Origin: Kalaharituber pfeilii
Taxonomy: Eukaryota; Ascomycota; Pezizomycetes; Pezizales; Pezizaceae
DNA length: 64,000 bases
NCBI GenBank assembly: GCA_015179045.1
Contig: WHUZ01000090.1
Span: 1 to 64,000, forward strand
Direction: 5' to 3'
Shown here: positions 1 to 12,032 of the stretch, in pieces
Layout of the letters: every line of letters begins with the position of its first letter
How positions within the stretch are numbered: position 1 is the first letter of the stretch
The notes under the pieces: generated by a model
Seen by the model: the letters and a program-made list of their open reading frames with translations, nothing else
Told to the model about the DNA's origin: nothing
The model's database searches: none
Position numbers and translations under genes: made by a program

Positions 1-1688
1 GGCCAATGTTGACTAACCCCTTTATGCTTCAAAACCCCCATGCCACCAACACCACCACCTCCACAGTACTCTATCCATAACCCAGCGCCTGATCTTCGTA
101 CAAGATAACATATGCTTGCATCAGCAAAGTACAGGGGACGCGAACCGGTGCGCCCTATGTGTGCCCTCGGTGCCACCTACGCCCCTGCATCCTCATTTAA
201 GGGGCTGTGTACTGATCTTCATGGCTCAGTTGCCAACCACCTGGACGCACCGTGTCTCGACTTGCCGCCCTAATGCCCATGATGCCATTGCAGGTGTCTA
301 AGCCAACTAGACGCAACCTTTCCCAACTCCCATCCTAATACACCTCCCTTACCATATTACCCTCGGCGACCTGTTTATTAGCATTGCTATTTATGTCGTC
401 TAATATCCCATACTTCCTACTGGTAGTGTGACCATTCAATTATGGCTTTTGCGAATAGATAAAATAGATAGAGAGTCATGTGGGTGTGAGAATAATGATA
501 TGCGGAAGTGGATATAATGGGAAAGATGGAATGGAATGTAAAAGGAGGGCTGTTTTGTGGATTCAGCTACGAGAATGAAGATACATTTGATGCTGCTAAT
601 GATACCTGGGAGCTGCTGTGACGTTGGAATTTACAAATGCAATGGTTAATGATGTGACAGAGGATTGGGAGATGATATTGGCAGGAACTTTCAAAGGTCG
701 ATAGCAAAATGTCGTTAATTAAGGTATCGTACTTGTCTACAATAACCTCTTTATATGTACTTGATGCTGAAAACTTGCAGAAAAGGTTCTTGTGCTGATT
801 GAGATTCAATTATCATAAGAGCTGCAGTTATATTATTTGCTACGGTCGGAGGGTCGGTGCAACCAGACTAATTATTTGCGATGTCTGTCGAATCCCAGAA
901 GATAAATGCCAGAAAAAAGATATCGGGATTACTTGGTTCACACTCGTCCCCAGACTGTCGCTTACCTATTAGTGACCGATTTCTTTGCACTCCTCCTCCC
1001 ATCTTCAGCGTCAGGCACGTTAGCAACATCAGGAATATGAATATTGCAGAATATACAGCAGGTACACCTGAATATTTGGAGAATATTTAATAGCCACACT
1101 ATTTACACTTTTTAAATTCAAATGAGATGCAGAAAAACTATAGTATTCTACCCCTCTTGCATAGCAAAGGATAGCACACATCAAATACTACATGGCTATC
1201 CTCAATTATAGCTCTTCGCACTCTCAAGTGACTAGTAATAGGATAAGGGTGATGTGAATTTCTAATATGGCCTCAAAAGCAGTAGTCGAAATGCCCGATA
1301 TTGCGAGTTGCGCTGTCCAATCAAGTCTGGACTTAGTCTCGTACAGACTAGTCTGGACTGTAGTCTCGAGCGAAAAATAAAATAATACATGAATCACGTG
1401 CGCGCTGTAGCGGCTAGGCACGAGACTAAAATTCAATGTGCAATTCCACCCTCGATAATATCCTTCCAGTCATACGCACAACAATTCTTTCTTCGGGCAA
1501 GAGTCTGGGCACGAGAACATATTGGCCCGAGACATCAAAACTCTCCGTATTTATCTCCTCTCTTATGCTACAGTGTCATCGCACAACTCTGCAAGAAGGA
1601 GAACAGGCTACCTGTGGCAACCCTCGCTCCCCAATAGAAACTCTGCCACATTGCGGCAAGGGATCCTATATAGCAAGGTAAGAAACAA
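1..1688. other. gene-poor segment
   Basis: No open frame here looks like a gene: the frames are short, with no domain or splice continuity. The stretch holds a decayed copy of the inverted repeat of the 19.4-21.2 kb element (about 955-1300). After it come several TAGTCTCG/AGTCTGG fragments around 1320-1375 and at 1500-1521, related to the micro-insertion family described elsewhere in this window. Confidence 0.6.
955..1300 (+). repeat. degenerate solo copy of the 435-bp TIR
   Basis: The segment follows the left inverted repeat of the element at 19371-21186 in order. It has a CTTACCTA-TTAGTG start, a CTCCTCC tract, the phrase GAATATTTGGAGAATAT, CTCTTGCATA, an AATTATAGCTCTTCGCACTC block (about 1204-1223) and a closing TCAAAAGCAGTAG-CGAAATG block. 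Many substitutions and small gaps separate it from the intact copy. No second arm is visible nearby, so it reads as an old single-arm relic. Confidence 0.7.
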
Positions 1689-1946
1689 TTAGCCAACTTC
1701 CTTATTCAAAGCACCCCAATAAGAATAGATACCTTTAATAGGCCCCGCCACTCCAAAACCAATCAATCTCAGTATGCCTTTCAAACTCACTGCAAGTATT
1801 TGGCCGGACGTCTGAATTATTCCTGCGATGCCTGGTCCAATTTTGGCGGCAGTGACACCAACGACGTTACCCATACCAGCCAGCATGGGAGCCCCGAAGT
1901 AAGCAAGTGTAACAACAGCGACTGAAACTAATATAGTGGATATCAT
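1689..1946 (-). CDS. small hydrophobic membrane protein, weakly IFI6/IFI27-like
   Basis: Single-exon frame of 85 aa. It starts with a hydrophobic helix (residues 1-25). A Gly/Ala-rich stretch follows (about 24-75) with the pattern GVTAAKIGPGIAGIIQTSG and a second hydrophobic segment ending in GFGVAGPIKG. This composition and spacing recall the interferon-induced 6-16 (IFI6/IFI27-like) family, which also occurs in fungi, but the match is weak and from memory. A TATAAAGG box lies at 1998-2005, about 52 bp upstream of the ATG on the same strand, which favours a transcribed gene. Function is unknown; membrane insertion is the only reasonable inference. Confidence 0.4.
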   Translation of the reverse strand: MISTILVSVAVVTLAYFGAPMLAGMGNVVGVTAAKIGPGIAGIIQTSGQILAVSLKGILRLIGFGVAGPIKGIYSYWGALNKEVG

Positions 1947-1997
1947 CGGGTTTTCTGCTCATACCTGGTGTCGATTATCCCGCGAGTGGTGTCCCCT

Positions 1998-2005
1998 CCT
2001 TTATA
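1998..2005 (-). promoter_or_regulatory. TATA box of the small hydrophobic gene
   Basis: TATAAAGG on the minus strand, about 52 bp upstream of the ATG at 1946. Position and sequence fit a fungal TATA element. Confidence 0.35.
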
Positions 2006-2380
2006 TTCTGTACAGTATGTACTATAATACCAGCAGTCAAGTGAGCCGCTGGGCGCGAATATTGCGTCATAATAGCATGTTGGTGTTGTCCAAACATGAA
2101 ACGTTGGGACTAGAATTGAGCCGTACATACCAGTTCTAAAAAGACTGTGTGCTGCCAAGAAATATCAAAAACACCAACTGCCAGTCTGGCGACGAGAATG
2201 CTTCCACGGCACGAATGGCAACAGATAGTGCCTATGCTTTTACCCTACAATTGCGTGTTGGATATTGGGTCGCTATATAAGACAAGATGTAGGCTCACCT
2301 CTCTGATACTTCCGGTAGAGCCACTCTCAGTGGCATTTCTGCAAGCTACCGGTATACAAGCTCAAACTGCATCCATGCAG

Positions 2381-2459
2381 AAAAAGTCGATAATTATGTA
2401 TCAATGTTAAGTTCGCATATAGAATGAAGAGTCTCAAGAGACTCTGACTTATTTACATG
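2381..2459 (+). repeat. dispersed hairpin repeat, copy A
   Basis: About 79 bp that recur with few changes at 39072-39149. The copy contains a perfect 8-bp inverted repeat, AGAGTCTC-AA-GAGACTCT, at about 2428-2445. Copy B has one mismatch in the same stem. Confidence 0.7.
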
Positions 2460-2490
2460 CGACAAGAATCCCAAATGTAGAAGGGAGTAT

Positions 2491-2527
2491 CAGTAAATGT
2501 AGTCTGGTTACGAGACTACAGTAATTG
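2491..2527. mobile_element. 19-bp micro-insertion with 9-bp flanking repeats
   Basis: A 19-bp palindrome-like core, TAGTCTGGTTACGAGACTA (2500-2518), is bracketed by CAGTAAATG (2491-2499) and CAGTAATTG (2519-2527), which differ at one base. The core equals one terminus of the 64-68 bp elements at 38698 and 54792. It is read as a minimal transposon form or an excision footprint with a 9-bp target duplication. Confidence 0.6.
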
Positions 2528-3767
2528 GACAATGAAGATAGCACATCAAGCGTGGAGATAAGAACAGTAACAGCGCCAATAAAAATGAATGCAATAAGCC
2601 ACACAGTGGCGGATGACAACTTTGGTGTACATAGCCTCATTCTAACAATCCATTGCAAGATATTTCAATTATGATATTTTTGAATGATCCATCACTCATG
2701 CTAGTCGATTCCGCAACATTCTAGATTGCACAGAAATATTGCAACATGCATCCCACTATTGGAAGCTATGATACTTCCATTCTGTATTGCATGCATCAAA
2801 TACGTGCAGGGCAGGTTTTGTTCTGAGAAGTGCGAATGGCCGACCCTCTTGGTCAATTGACCTCTTCCCGACGCCATTGTGGGATAAGCAAGAGCCACAG
2901 ACGTGACGATGTATTCGGAAATGTAAAGTACAAAATAGGCAACATATTTTTGAGAAGCGGTTTGCTGCTGTAGGGATCTAATGTGGCCCTACCTCGGAAG
3001 CCAAATATCGCAAATACTAGCGAACATGATAAGATAATCTTCATGAAGTATACACCCTGAGAGTTGAGACCATGGGCACATCAATGTCCTACTCACCGTC
3101 ATTGGTTTGCTTAGTGACAATTTTTTTTTTTGTTTCCATACTAATAGGCCCAAGTTGCTGCATGAAATAATTATTTCTTAAGCGATATGTGCGGTTGACG
3201 ACAAGCTTGACCATGAAGTGCAGCTGGCTAAATAAAATAGAAAATCAGCCTTTTGTTTGTCATGAGCTCACAGGAGCATCTGATCACATCTACAGCTCCT
3301 TGGTTCTCTTGTTCCAAGTTGGACCACCACCTGGTGATATGACCGCTGTTCGGCGTTCAAATTCAATCTCACCTTACTATCTGAAATCTTTAACCAAAAC
3401 CATATTTCCTTGGCTACCGGTTGTGGCGTTTACCATCAGGTATTCTGATTCTTTAGAGCATGCCTCAGGTAAGTGGATACTCAGAGAGAGTACTCCTTTG
3501 TTTCTAATTCAGATATGCATCTTCGCAACTTGTGAGATCTCACGTTTGAGCATAGTTATTATAAGAAAGTGACAACATGTTTAGATTATCATCATCACTG
3601 TTATTTCTAACGCATGAAGTTAATGCACATTCAACCCCTCACAAGTACCGCTCGCCAACCCGCGCGGCAGAATCATCGAACGAACGGACAATATTAATTG
3701 ACATCCAAGCCAATAGAGAGGTCAGAGGTGTCGGATATGGTCATAAATCCAACTTCTATGAGCTTAT

Positions 3768-4637
3768 TCAGGTATTATTGATGTTCATAGGCCTGAACCC
3801 TACTTTTCCCCGGCCCTTCTCCACAGTCTCATCCATCATTCCTGGTGGTGCATTCCCTCCATTCGAGACTTGGTACTGTGACTCCGCTTCAGGAAGTTTC
3901 CCTGCAGCCGCTAGCCTCTCATACTCTTCACAAGGCATGCCATTCCTGGTGCAGTTCTTGTACGAGTCGTTACTCTTGTTCAGGGTAAATGTCTGATCAT
4001 CGTCTTGGCCGTCTACATACTCCTCGCATGGGATGCCGTTACGTGTGCAGCTAGATGTCCGTTCAATGTTCAACTCTTTTTGTGAGCCTTCTGGGAACGC
4101 GCCGCAGGGAAATCCGTTCTTTGTGCATGTCTGTCGAGAATCGAAACTTTGCTGCTCCTCAGCCACTTGGGCTCCCCCGGCTGCTGCGGCGTCTTCTTCT
4201 AGGAAGTCGTCCTCGTACTCGTCGCTATAAGCCGCGTCGGCATAATGAGAGCTTTCCTTGTTATAGATTTCCCCCGAGATAACAATTCTCTCCACACCAG
4301 TTTCATCAACATATTCATCCCTGTCCAGGCCTCCAACGGAGACACGGCTGACTCCATCAACCTCCTCGTCGTCATCGCTGTCGTAGCCATTGCTGTCGTA
4401 GCCATCATCGTCCTCATGACCTTCATCTGCTGACTTGCAGGGTCTTCCGTTTTTGGAACATGTGAATTCAGAGTTGCCGAGGTGGGTGCTTTTAAATGCA
4501 CCCACGAAAGCTCCAGCAGCGCCTCCAGGAAAGAGAGCGCCATGAAATGGAGCAGCCATGGGAGCAGCATTGGCCACAAGTGCCACCAGCGGTAGGGTAG
4601 CCAAAAAGTGGCCAGCAGTGAGAAAGCTTCGACACAT
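3768..4637 (-). CDS. secreted acidic protein with four CxxNGxPC modules
   Basis: Intronless, 289 aa. Residues 1-25 form a signal peptide with a likely cleavage after ANA. The mature part is very acidic (Asp/Glu/Ser/Gly runs around 70-155). Apart from Cys2, every cysteine sits in one of four modules of identical spacing, C-[ST]-[KR]-N-G-x-P-C, at residues 60-67, 171-178, 197-204 and 229-236. Modules 3 and 4 are followed by EEY. Each module could close a small disulfide loop. The first cysteine is preceded by T, T, S or N, and the spacers lack the dibasic Kex2 sites typical of fungal repeat peptides. I do not recognise the family. It may be an effector-like or cell-wall-associated protein, or a precursor of repeated cyclic peptides; both are inference. 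No related gene is adjacent. Confidence 0.75.
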   Translation of the reverse strand: MCRSFLTAGHFLATLPLVALVANAAPMAAPFHGALFPGGAAGAFVGAFKSTHLGNSEFTCSKNGRPCKSADEGHEDDDGYDSNGYDSDDDEEVDGVSRVSVGGLDRDEYVDETGVERIVISGEIYNKESSHYADAAYSDEYEDDFLEEDAAAAGGAQVAEEQQSFDSRQTCTKNGFPCGAFPEGSQKELNIERTSSCTRNGIPCEEYVDGQDDDQTFTLNKSNDSYKNCTRNGMPCEEYERLAAAGKLPEAESQYQVSNGGNAPPGMMDETVEKGRGKVGFRPMNINNT

Positions 4638-7600
4638 ATTGCAGTTATATCATGTGATCTGTAGTTCGTTGGTATCCTGCGACTAACCAGAAGCTGGTCA
4701 CAGCCGCTGGTGGGCAAGCAATGCTTAAGTATCTGCTACATGCCTCTGTCAGTCATTCGCGTTGCTCACAGAAATATTCCGTGAGTTCCGCGGAATAGGC
4801 ATGTAGTATGTCATTTAAACCTTTCGCCCTGGAAAATTGCTGTTAGTGCGTAAATGATATTTAAAAAATAAAATATAAAAATAAATAAGTCATTTAAACA
4901 AAATGTAAACGTTATTCTATATTCGAACCGAAGCCGGCACGAACGGACTCACGTGCAATATCGCTTCGGTGTTTCGGCTTCCTTGGCTGCGGTTTCGGGC
5001 CGAATCTGAACCTCTATTTAGCTTTCTCAGGCCGGTAAAATTGTTACACTCAACCGAGAACTATTGTGGAAGGATAGCGAACTAGGAGGTAGGCGAAGGG
5101 TGGATGAAAGGGCTGTTAATTGAGATGATCTTTCTCTTCTGCTCTTCTTTTCCTCTCAAGTCGAGTTGGATAGAAAAGGTTATTGGATATACTTTTCATT
5201 AGGAATTAGGTACCTGGCCTGGGTTAGTAGCTGCAGACCATCTACTCATAACATGTTGGACTCCGATGGTATTGACCTAGTTATAGGGAACTGGGCATAT
5301 GACTGAATCTGGCTGTGGTCCTAATGATACGAGATCCTTACGTAACTTGAAAATTATGTGCAGTATTCCGCGACTTCAAGTGTAGCTTTATCGATAAAAA
5401 AAAAAAAAAAAAAAAAAAAATAGAAAAAGAAAAAACACTTTCATCTGCGGGATGCTGTCTATATTAATGGACATTTGAACGGCAACTCCAACGTTTGCGC
5501 CAAACACTAGTATTGCTTGGATTATTCTGGCTACTTGCTCGCGGCGAATTGCGATAGACCCTTTCCAAACTTCTGATTTATACGTAGCCAGCGTCTGCCT
5601 CTTTTCCTGATGTCATAAAAATATATCTGCACTTACTCACCTTCAATCAGAGACTTGTTGCAGCTGTTGAAGGGTCACTCGTGGCCCAGAGGCAGCTTCT
5701 GATAGGATGAAAATCTCACTGGTCTTACACCAATTGCAAGGGTACGCTTACCCCAGAACTTGTAACATGTTTCTGCCCCTGGCAAGCTGTCCATCTCCCT
5801 ATGGGATGTGTCAGCTGGACTGCTTACTGGTCTACAGTGGGCCAGTGTGTGCGGAATTGACGACCAAAAAAGGGTTCCTGGGGAAGTTTGCATTCACGAG
5901 ACCCGCCACTTGGTATTTAGTATCTGCTCGCCTGAATTCGGTACTTCGGCGCCCGTTGTTCCACAGGAACGGGCAGGAAGCTAGAGCATCAAGCTAGGAA
6001 TGAGAATAAGCTTGTCTTCAAGCGGATGTTGGAAGCGGACAAAAGCTAACACAGCTGCATTGACCTCTCACTCACTCGCTCACTCGTACTCTACACTCTC
6101 AGCTCGGGGCTGCCCCATCTGCAAGTTAAAGCTCTCTTGCAAGTAGCCAATGATCGTAACAGTATCAAGGGCCTTGGCAGTACGCTGCAGCTTGTGGAGA
6201 ATGTGGGATGTGTTATGATACTCATGCGTTGTCAAGCTGTTATTGCGCAAGCCTAGACTCCACTTGCTCAGCCCATTCAGTCCCGAGTCTCAAGTCTCGA
6301 CAGTCCATGCACCGAGCCCGAGCCGGAAAGCCTTGCTTTGGCCCATCGCCAGCTTATGTGGACTTGAATAAGCCACACATAACCCTGTAGTGTGCAGCCC
6401 TACGCCAGTGTAGAGCACTCGGCGTACTATTCGGGGAAAGTCAAGCAAAGAGAAAGAAAACTCAACGTACCAGACACTAGGTGCAGGATGCGTTGGCTTC
6501 CGGGGAACGTCGCCATGCCAACGCCTGGGAGGGCTGAGCATGCCGGCTGCAATGCCCACAGAATGTCAACCTTAATGGCCGGCATCTCCCCATCCCCGTC
6601 TGTCTCCGTGCTAATCGGAACTTTCGAGGGTGTTCACTTGCAGCAAGCCCATAGAGCACTGTACTTAATGTAGACGCCGCCTTTCAGGCCGCCTTGCCAA
6701 TTCCACGCCCTGCGATGTGCATCTACATTTCCCGCCATGCAGTGCAGAGTGGTGCTATCACCACGAATGCGCAGCAATCGACCACGCTCGCGCAGGAAAA
6801 ATTGAGGTGCAGCTTCCACGTACCGCCCCATTACACTGCCATACAATGCTCTGCTTGCCGATGATTGTGTAGCACTGCGATGCGAGCACAACCTGCAGCA
6901 CCCAAGAAGGATCTTGCTTGGCTTCATAGCCGTTTGTTTACTTCGCAAGCTGCAGAACCAGTGGGCCAAGATAGCTTTCTGTCCTGTCGTCCGTCCTCTC
7001 AGCTTTCCTCCACGCCTAGCAAACCGAAGCAGGCGAGCATCCAAGCAAGCAAACAAGCACGCACGCCCAATGCCGACAAGCCCAATCTGAGTCCCTACTG
7101 TCAGGTAGCTGCCTCTCCCCACTGGCATTCCTGCTACACCTCATTGTCATTTACTGCAACTTCCAAGTTATTTCTACACGGGCGTCTACCATGCAGCGGC
7201 TTCGAATTCATCACTGCGAGCGCCGCCGATCTCAAACCAGTTGACGCATTGTTTCATCTCACGATCGTCTAGAAGCAATTTGTCGCCAATTGGCACCGCG
7301 CCCAGAGAAAGCATTTTGTTTCTCTGCGACTTTGTTGTAACTTTGCCCTGCCCCGGCCTTCTGCGCGAACGCACGGCTTAGATACCGCTCGGTCCCCAGA
7401 TTGAAAAGCTCCATTGACCCTTCTTCGGCCCAAGACAGATGTGACATCAGCACACAGCTGCTTGCTTGTACATCTTACTATACCCTACAAGGCACCCAAC
7501 GACGAAGACCACAATACTTGCTCGCCATTTTAGCTTTTGCGTCTGGAGGCTACCGTTGCCATCTAGCTCTCACCCGCACATCCTCCTGCTGTAGCCTTTC

Positions 7601-7801
7601 TTTATTCCCACCGGAACACAGACTGCCGGAACACGCTTAGCTTTACAGTCTGCCGTGCCATACTATTCAAATTCCAGTGTGCGCCAGTGTGCTTCCCGCT
7701 TTTTACTTATCTCTGACACGTCCCCAACGCTTCAGAGGACTGGCGGCTGAGTTCAGCTAGAAGTTTACTACCCAGGAACCCGTCGATACTCGCCCTTCGC
7801 C
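4638..7801. other. intergenic and upstream region of the arrestin gene
   Basis: About 3.2 kb with no supported gene. It contains an A-run (5396-5420) followed by A-rich sequence, and an AT-rich block at 4855-4920. Overlapping frames on both strands between 6200 and 7640 lack domain content and compete with each other. The part nearest 7802 is pyrimidine-rich and probably serves as promoter and 5' leader of the arrestin-like gene. Confidence 0.5.
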
Positions 7802-9878
7802 ATGCCCAGAAAAGGCGCTGTTTTCTCTGGCGGCCCCAAGGCCTTATTCAAGAAGCGCTCGTCTCTTCCTGGAAGTGGCATTGGTTCTCTACGGGCATCA
7901 AGTTGGTCTATGGGAGAAATTTTCAAGTCAAATCCAATAGAAGCGTTCACAATCGAAGAGTTAGGCGGAAAGAGTGGGCATCTCGTTTATGGACCCGTCT
8001 CTGTCTTCAATGGTCAGTCTGGCTCAGTATCTCCATTGTGATCTGTTGTAAGGCAAACTTGCTGATGCGCTCTGTATAGGAAGTATTACTTTGACGGTCA
8101 AATCACCATTGCCAAACGTCACAGTGTCTGTTTCCTTCCGCGGATTGACAGAGTACAATGGACGGATGCTAGCATTCCTCAACGTCACACAGACTTTGTG
8201 GTCTGGAGGTAGGCAGCCTTGTCTTTAACCAGCCCAGCAGCCCTGTCTTTAACCAGCCCAGCAGCCCAGTCACTGACAAGAAATAGACCTCGAGCCTGGG
8301 CTAAGGAACTTCTTGTTCGCTCTGAAATTCCCAGCAGTTAATCTGCCACCCTCGTCGCAAGAACCATTCATTGAGTACAATTTCGTTGCTCAAGTCAGGC
8401 CAGCGCTGCGAACCTATTCGGATCATCCTTCGACACCACCTTCAGCAGAACTCAAGACTTACACATCGAAGCCTTATTGCATTACCTTCGTTCCCTATGT
8501 GGATCCGTTTGCTAAATCCCGCTTTGAGAGGAAGGAGGAGGCCCTGATCAGGAGAATGCCAGTAGAATTCAAGCCACCACTTACACCCCTTCCGCCTCCA
8601 GCGCCTGCTTCTGTTCCGCCGGTGAGACCTCCTGGAGGAGGAAGGCCCCTTTTGAAGCTTACCACAGAGAATCTCCCTCCATCTCCAACGATGTTTCCCG
8701 TCGATCGTAAGGCACCACAAATTACGCCTTCAAATGTAGGAGCAGACAAATCAGCTGTCATTCTGGATGGAAACGGCAGGGTTATGGCTAAGTTGAAGGT
8801 TTCTACAACAAAAAAGAAATTTGTTCCGGGAGATGAGGTCGATGTCACTATTACCTTAACTATATCAAAAGGAATGGCAATTCCAAAACATTACAGTGTG
8901 AAGATCATCGAACGCCGCACTTTAGGCTTTGAGACGGATGAAGATGCAGAGCTTGTAGATACTGCCAGTGATGATGGACAAAGGTCGCGAAAAACTACTT
9001 CAGGTAAAATATTTAACAGGGTATTAATAGGGCGGAAATCCTCGTTTTCTCGGACTGCAACTCCTGTGGACAACCGGCCAACGACAACTGGGTCGAATAT
9101 GTCAACATTTTTGGAGGGCGGCATGGAGATAGTTGAGACTATTAACGTTCGTCTGCCCACATTCAAAACGTTCATTGACGATTCTTTACTACCATCAGCG
9201 GCATTACCACTGGGTCCTAGCTATAAGGAAATCTCACCAGCTTCACCAGTACCCTCTCCTTTCATCGGCAATGTGACATCTAGTCTGAAGGGCAAAGAGC
9301 CCATTCGGCTTGCATCTGCGCCGAGACCTCTCACCGGAACCACTGTAAGTAGCGATAAACTGAACCGGTCAATTGACGGTCTACAGTACATTGTTGCACA
9401 CTCTCTCAATGTCACGGTTCCCCTTTCCTCTGGCCTCATTAGAAAGAGCTCTGGGACTCTAGACGTGGATGTGGAGCTCATTTTGGGAAATAAGACGCCG
9501 GATTTGTATGGCTATCAGTCTAATAGCGTCAATGGAAGCACGGAAGTGCTAAAGGTGTCCACGCCTGAGCTCGTCATTGTGCCACCGGAGCAAAATGAGC
9601 CCACGGGAGTGGGCCTGGGTTTGCGGCATCAGGATAGCAAGACCAGCTTTAAGCGGGAGCCAAGTCCACTGAGGAACGTCGGAGGGTACGGCGGCAGAGC
9701 GGAGAGTAGCGGTTCTGGGCTGCCTACAACGAACGGGTACGCAAGGTCGCTGAAGGCGGCAAGCAGTAGAGTATCGTTTAGGAGCCTGGAAGCGGTGCCG
9801 GACGTAAAGTGGAAGAAGGGTGAGAGATTTCCGACGCTGGACGAGTCGGATGAGAGGCCGTCGTTCCTGACAAATTGA
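7802..9878 (+). CDS. arrestin-like (alpha-arrestin / ART family) protein
   Basis: Three exons by splice signals: 7802-8012, 8080-8208 and 8287-9878, giving 643 aa. The N-terminal half has the beta-strand pattern of an arrestin N domain: a GSITLTV strand right after intron 1, then SFRGLTEYNGRML, then LEPGLRNFLFALKFP, which is the typical position of the buried core strand. A proline-rich linker (about residues 195-225) precedes a second beta-rich domain around KFVPGDEVDVTITL and KHYSVKIIERR. The tail is Ser-rich. Alpha-arrestins usually recruit Rsp5/Nedd4-type ubiquitin ligases to plasma-membrane transporters, but I see no PPxY motif, so that role is uncertain here. Intron 2 contains a 24-bp tandem duplication. 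Confidence 0.8.
8214..8261 (+). repeat. 24-bp tandem duplication inside an intron
   Basis: Two adjacent copies (8214-8237 and 8238-8261) of a unit containing GTCTTTAACCAGCCCAG, differing at one base. It lies wholly within intron 2 of the arrestin-like gene, so the protein is unaffected. Confidence 0.85.
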
Positions 9879-11167
9879 ACATACCACAGTTTAAGAATGG
9901 TTTGGTAGAATAGGGAATTCGACTATGGGTAATAATCTGTTTCAAAACTAAGGGATTTGGTAAAGGAATTCAGGTATTGCTTGCTTGATAGCTAGGAAAG
10001 TCAAACGGTGGTTATCGATAATATGGGGCTATAGGTAGTGATAGAACACTATCTCTGGTTCCCTATGGTATGGTATATACGCGGGAACCAAGGGGCAAGT
10101 AATCGGCGTGGATCATCCGGATTTTCCTTTTTCTTGCTTATGAACCTTCACATTCTGTTCAATAAAATACACATGTTGGAATGTAACTGGCTCTTTTTCC
10201 TAGCTTATCACTCTGATTGTTAAAATGGCCTGTGGGTTGTGCTGAATGGGGATTTTGTATTAATATATTTCAATGGAGCGCTCTGGTACGAGATTAATGG
10301 GAATTCATGATGTTTCAGAATTAACGTTATCAGATAAAAAATAAGAGACAATTCTACTTGAAAATTTAGTTTTATATCAGATTCGCATGTTCAGCTGCAA
10401 GCCATCCCGAGTACCTACCACCTTAAGCCACATACTTGTAGATCCCCCAAATTTCTGCACCGTTTTTGTTTTTGTTTTTTTGTTTTTTTTTCTCTCGGAA
10501 AAAACTTTCTCCGTTGTGGAGAAAGATGCACGAGCGATGGGATGGGCATTCGTGCCACTATGCTACCTGCAGAAAAAGCGGGAAGCTGGCCCCAAAGAGG
10601 GAAGGGGTCGGAGATGTAATGTAATCTTATCTTTTTCCAAGTTAGCACAGTACGAAAGGAGGGCATCAAATCTTTCACAAAACCTTTTATCATATCTCAA
10701 CAGAAAAGCCGAACGGGGGAAGTCTCAGATCAGCGTATATCCGACAACGTGCAGTAGCTTTTCCGATAATCCGATTGGTTACCCGTTTCGCTGAACTTGC
10801 CCGAGAAACGAAAATCCGTTTCAAACGATTACATATCAGGCCCTGTTTACGGGAAAAAACGGCCTGAGACTCCTTCCCGGTTTTGTTTTTTTTTGACTTC
10901 TTGTTTGCTCTCACACCGACTCTGAACCGAAATTCATCTACGTAAACGATGCGCGGAAAACTACCCCCGCTTCTGGCAGTCGCCGTTGGCGTGTTTACAG
11001 GTCCGTAGCTACATCCCGTCCCGCGTTTCCCCTCCTGCCACCCCGCTTTCCGCACCACCGCCCGCATTTCCCCTCTCTCATGCTCCCCCTCTGCTATGCC
11101 GAAACGCATCCGATCCGTACATACATCTGCACATACCCCCGCGCCAGCACATACATCCCCACATACC

Positions 11168-11169
11168 CA

Positions 11170-11199
<30 letters not shown>
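11168..11199 (+). repeat. CA microsatellite
   Basis: Uninterrupted CA dinucleotides, about 14-15 units, in the intergenic region upstream of the DUF4050 gene's 3' end. Confidence 0.9.
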
Positions 11200-11201
<2 letters not shown>

Positions 11202-11987
11202 GCCCGCCCACAACAACTCGCACAAATACAGGTATCTACACGTTCCAGCCGCTACTCGCTGAACAGGCTCGGGGGAGGAATACGAGCGAGCTCGGGGAAG
11301 GCAAAGGCATGAATGATCCCGCCGACGGGAGGCCCAAACAGAATCTGGAGGAGGATGGGACACGGAAGGCGCAGGCGCTGGTGGAGCCTGCTGAGGACGG
11401 AAAATGAGGAAGGGGTATGTGAGGCGGAATTTTATATTGGTTGAAGTGACAAGGGGGAGGAAGGGAGGAGGATCAATGGGGGACGGGACAGGGAGGGAGA
11501 AAACCAAGGATGTAGGACCCCCCTGAGGTTGCGGAGGTACCAATAGATGATATATAATAGAAGAAGTGAGCGTGAGGAGTTGAGGAGAGGATACTATATG
11601 AAACAACATTGTTAGATCTAGACCAGCTACTTTTTTCTGTTTTGTTTTTTCAAAAGTAATGAGTTTCACCTACAATACTTGATAGAATATTGACAGAAGT
11701 ATATACTACATCCACCCCCTCCTCTCCCTTCCCCCTTTCCCGTGCCTGCACCCTTTCCTCTCTCGAACAAAAAAAAAAAAAAAAAAAAAATTTACCATTA
11801 AACCTATTTATTTTTTTTTTACAATAATTCCCCATTAATCTCATTTATTGCTGTACCACCAATCATCATAGAAAAAAAAAAAAAAAAAAAAACTTTTTTT
11901 TCAAACATCCCATCCTAAATCCGCATCGATACCGTAAATAACCAAAAACTTTTAATACCTAAAAAAATTACTACCACCGCCAACAGA

Positions 11988-12001
11988 AAAAATAAAATAA
12001 A

Positions 12002-12032
<31 letters not shown>

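Larger units (their letters stand above)
2006..3767. other. intergenic, repeat fragments
   Basis: No convincing gene. Short frames on the minus strand (2449-2658, 2701-3044) contain hydrophobic stretches but do not join into a recognisable protein. The stretch carries the dispersed hairpin repeat (2381-2459) and a 19-bp micro-insertion with 9-bp flanking repeats (2491-2527). Confidence 0.5.

Noticed and set aside
2449..3044. Minus-strand short frames with hydrophobic segments
   Set aside because: No join in phase gives a recognisable membrane protein; a micro-insertion lies within.
3189..3572. Plus-strand 127-aa open frame
   Set aside because: No signal, domain or codon pattern that supports a gene; AT-rich and isolated.
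6634..7272. Overlapping open frames on both strands (164 and 135 aa)
   Set aside because: They compete with each other, lack motifs and lie in the presumed upstream region of the arrestin gene.
10415..11669. Frames with (TH)n and (CV)n runs
   Set aside because: They are translations of the CA microsatellite and neighbouring low-complexity DNA.
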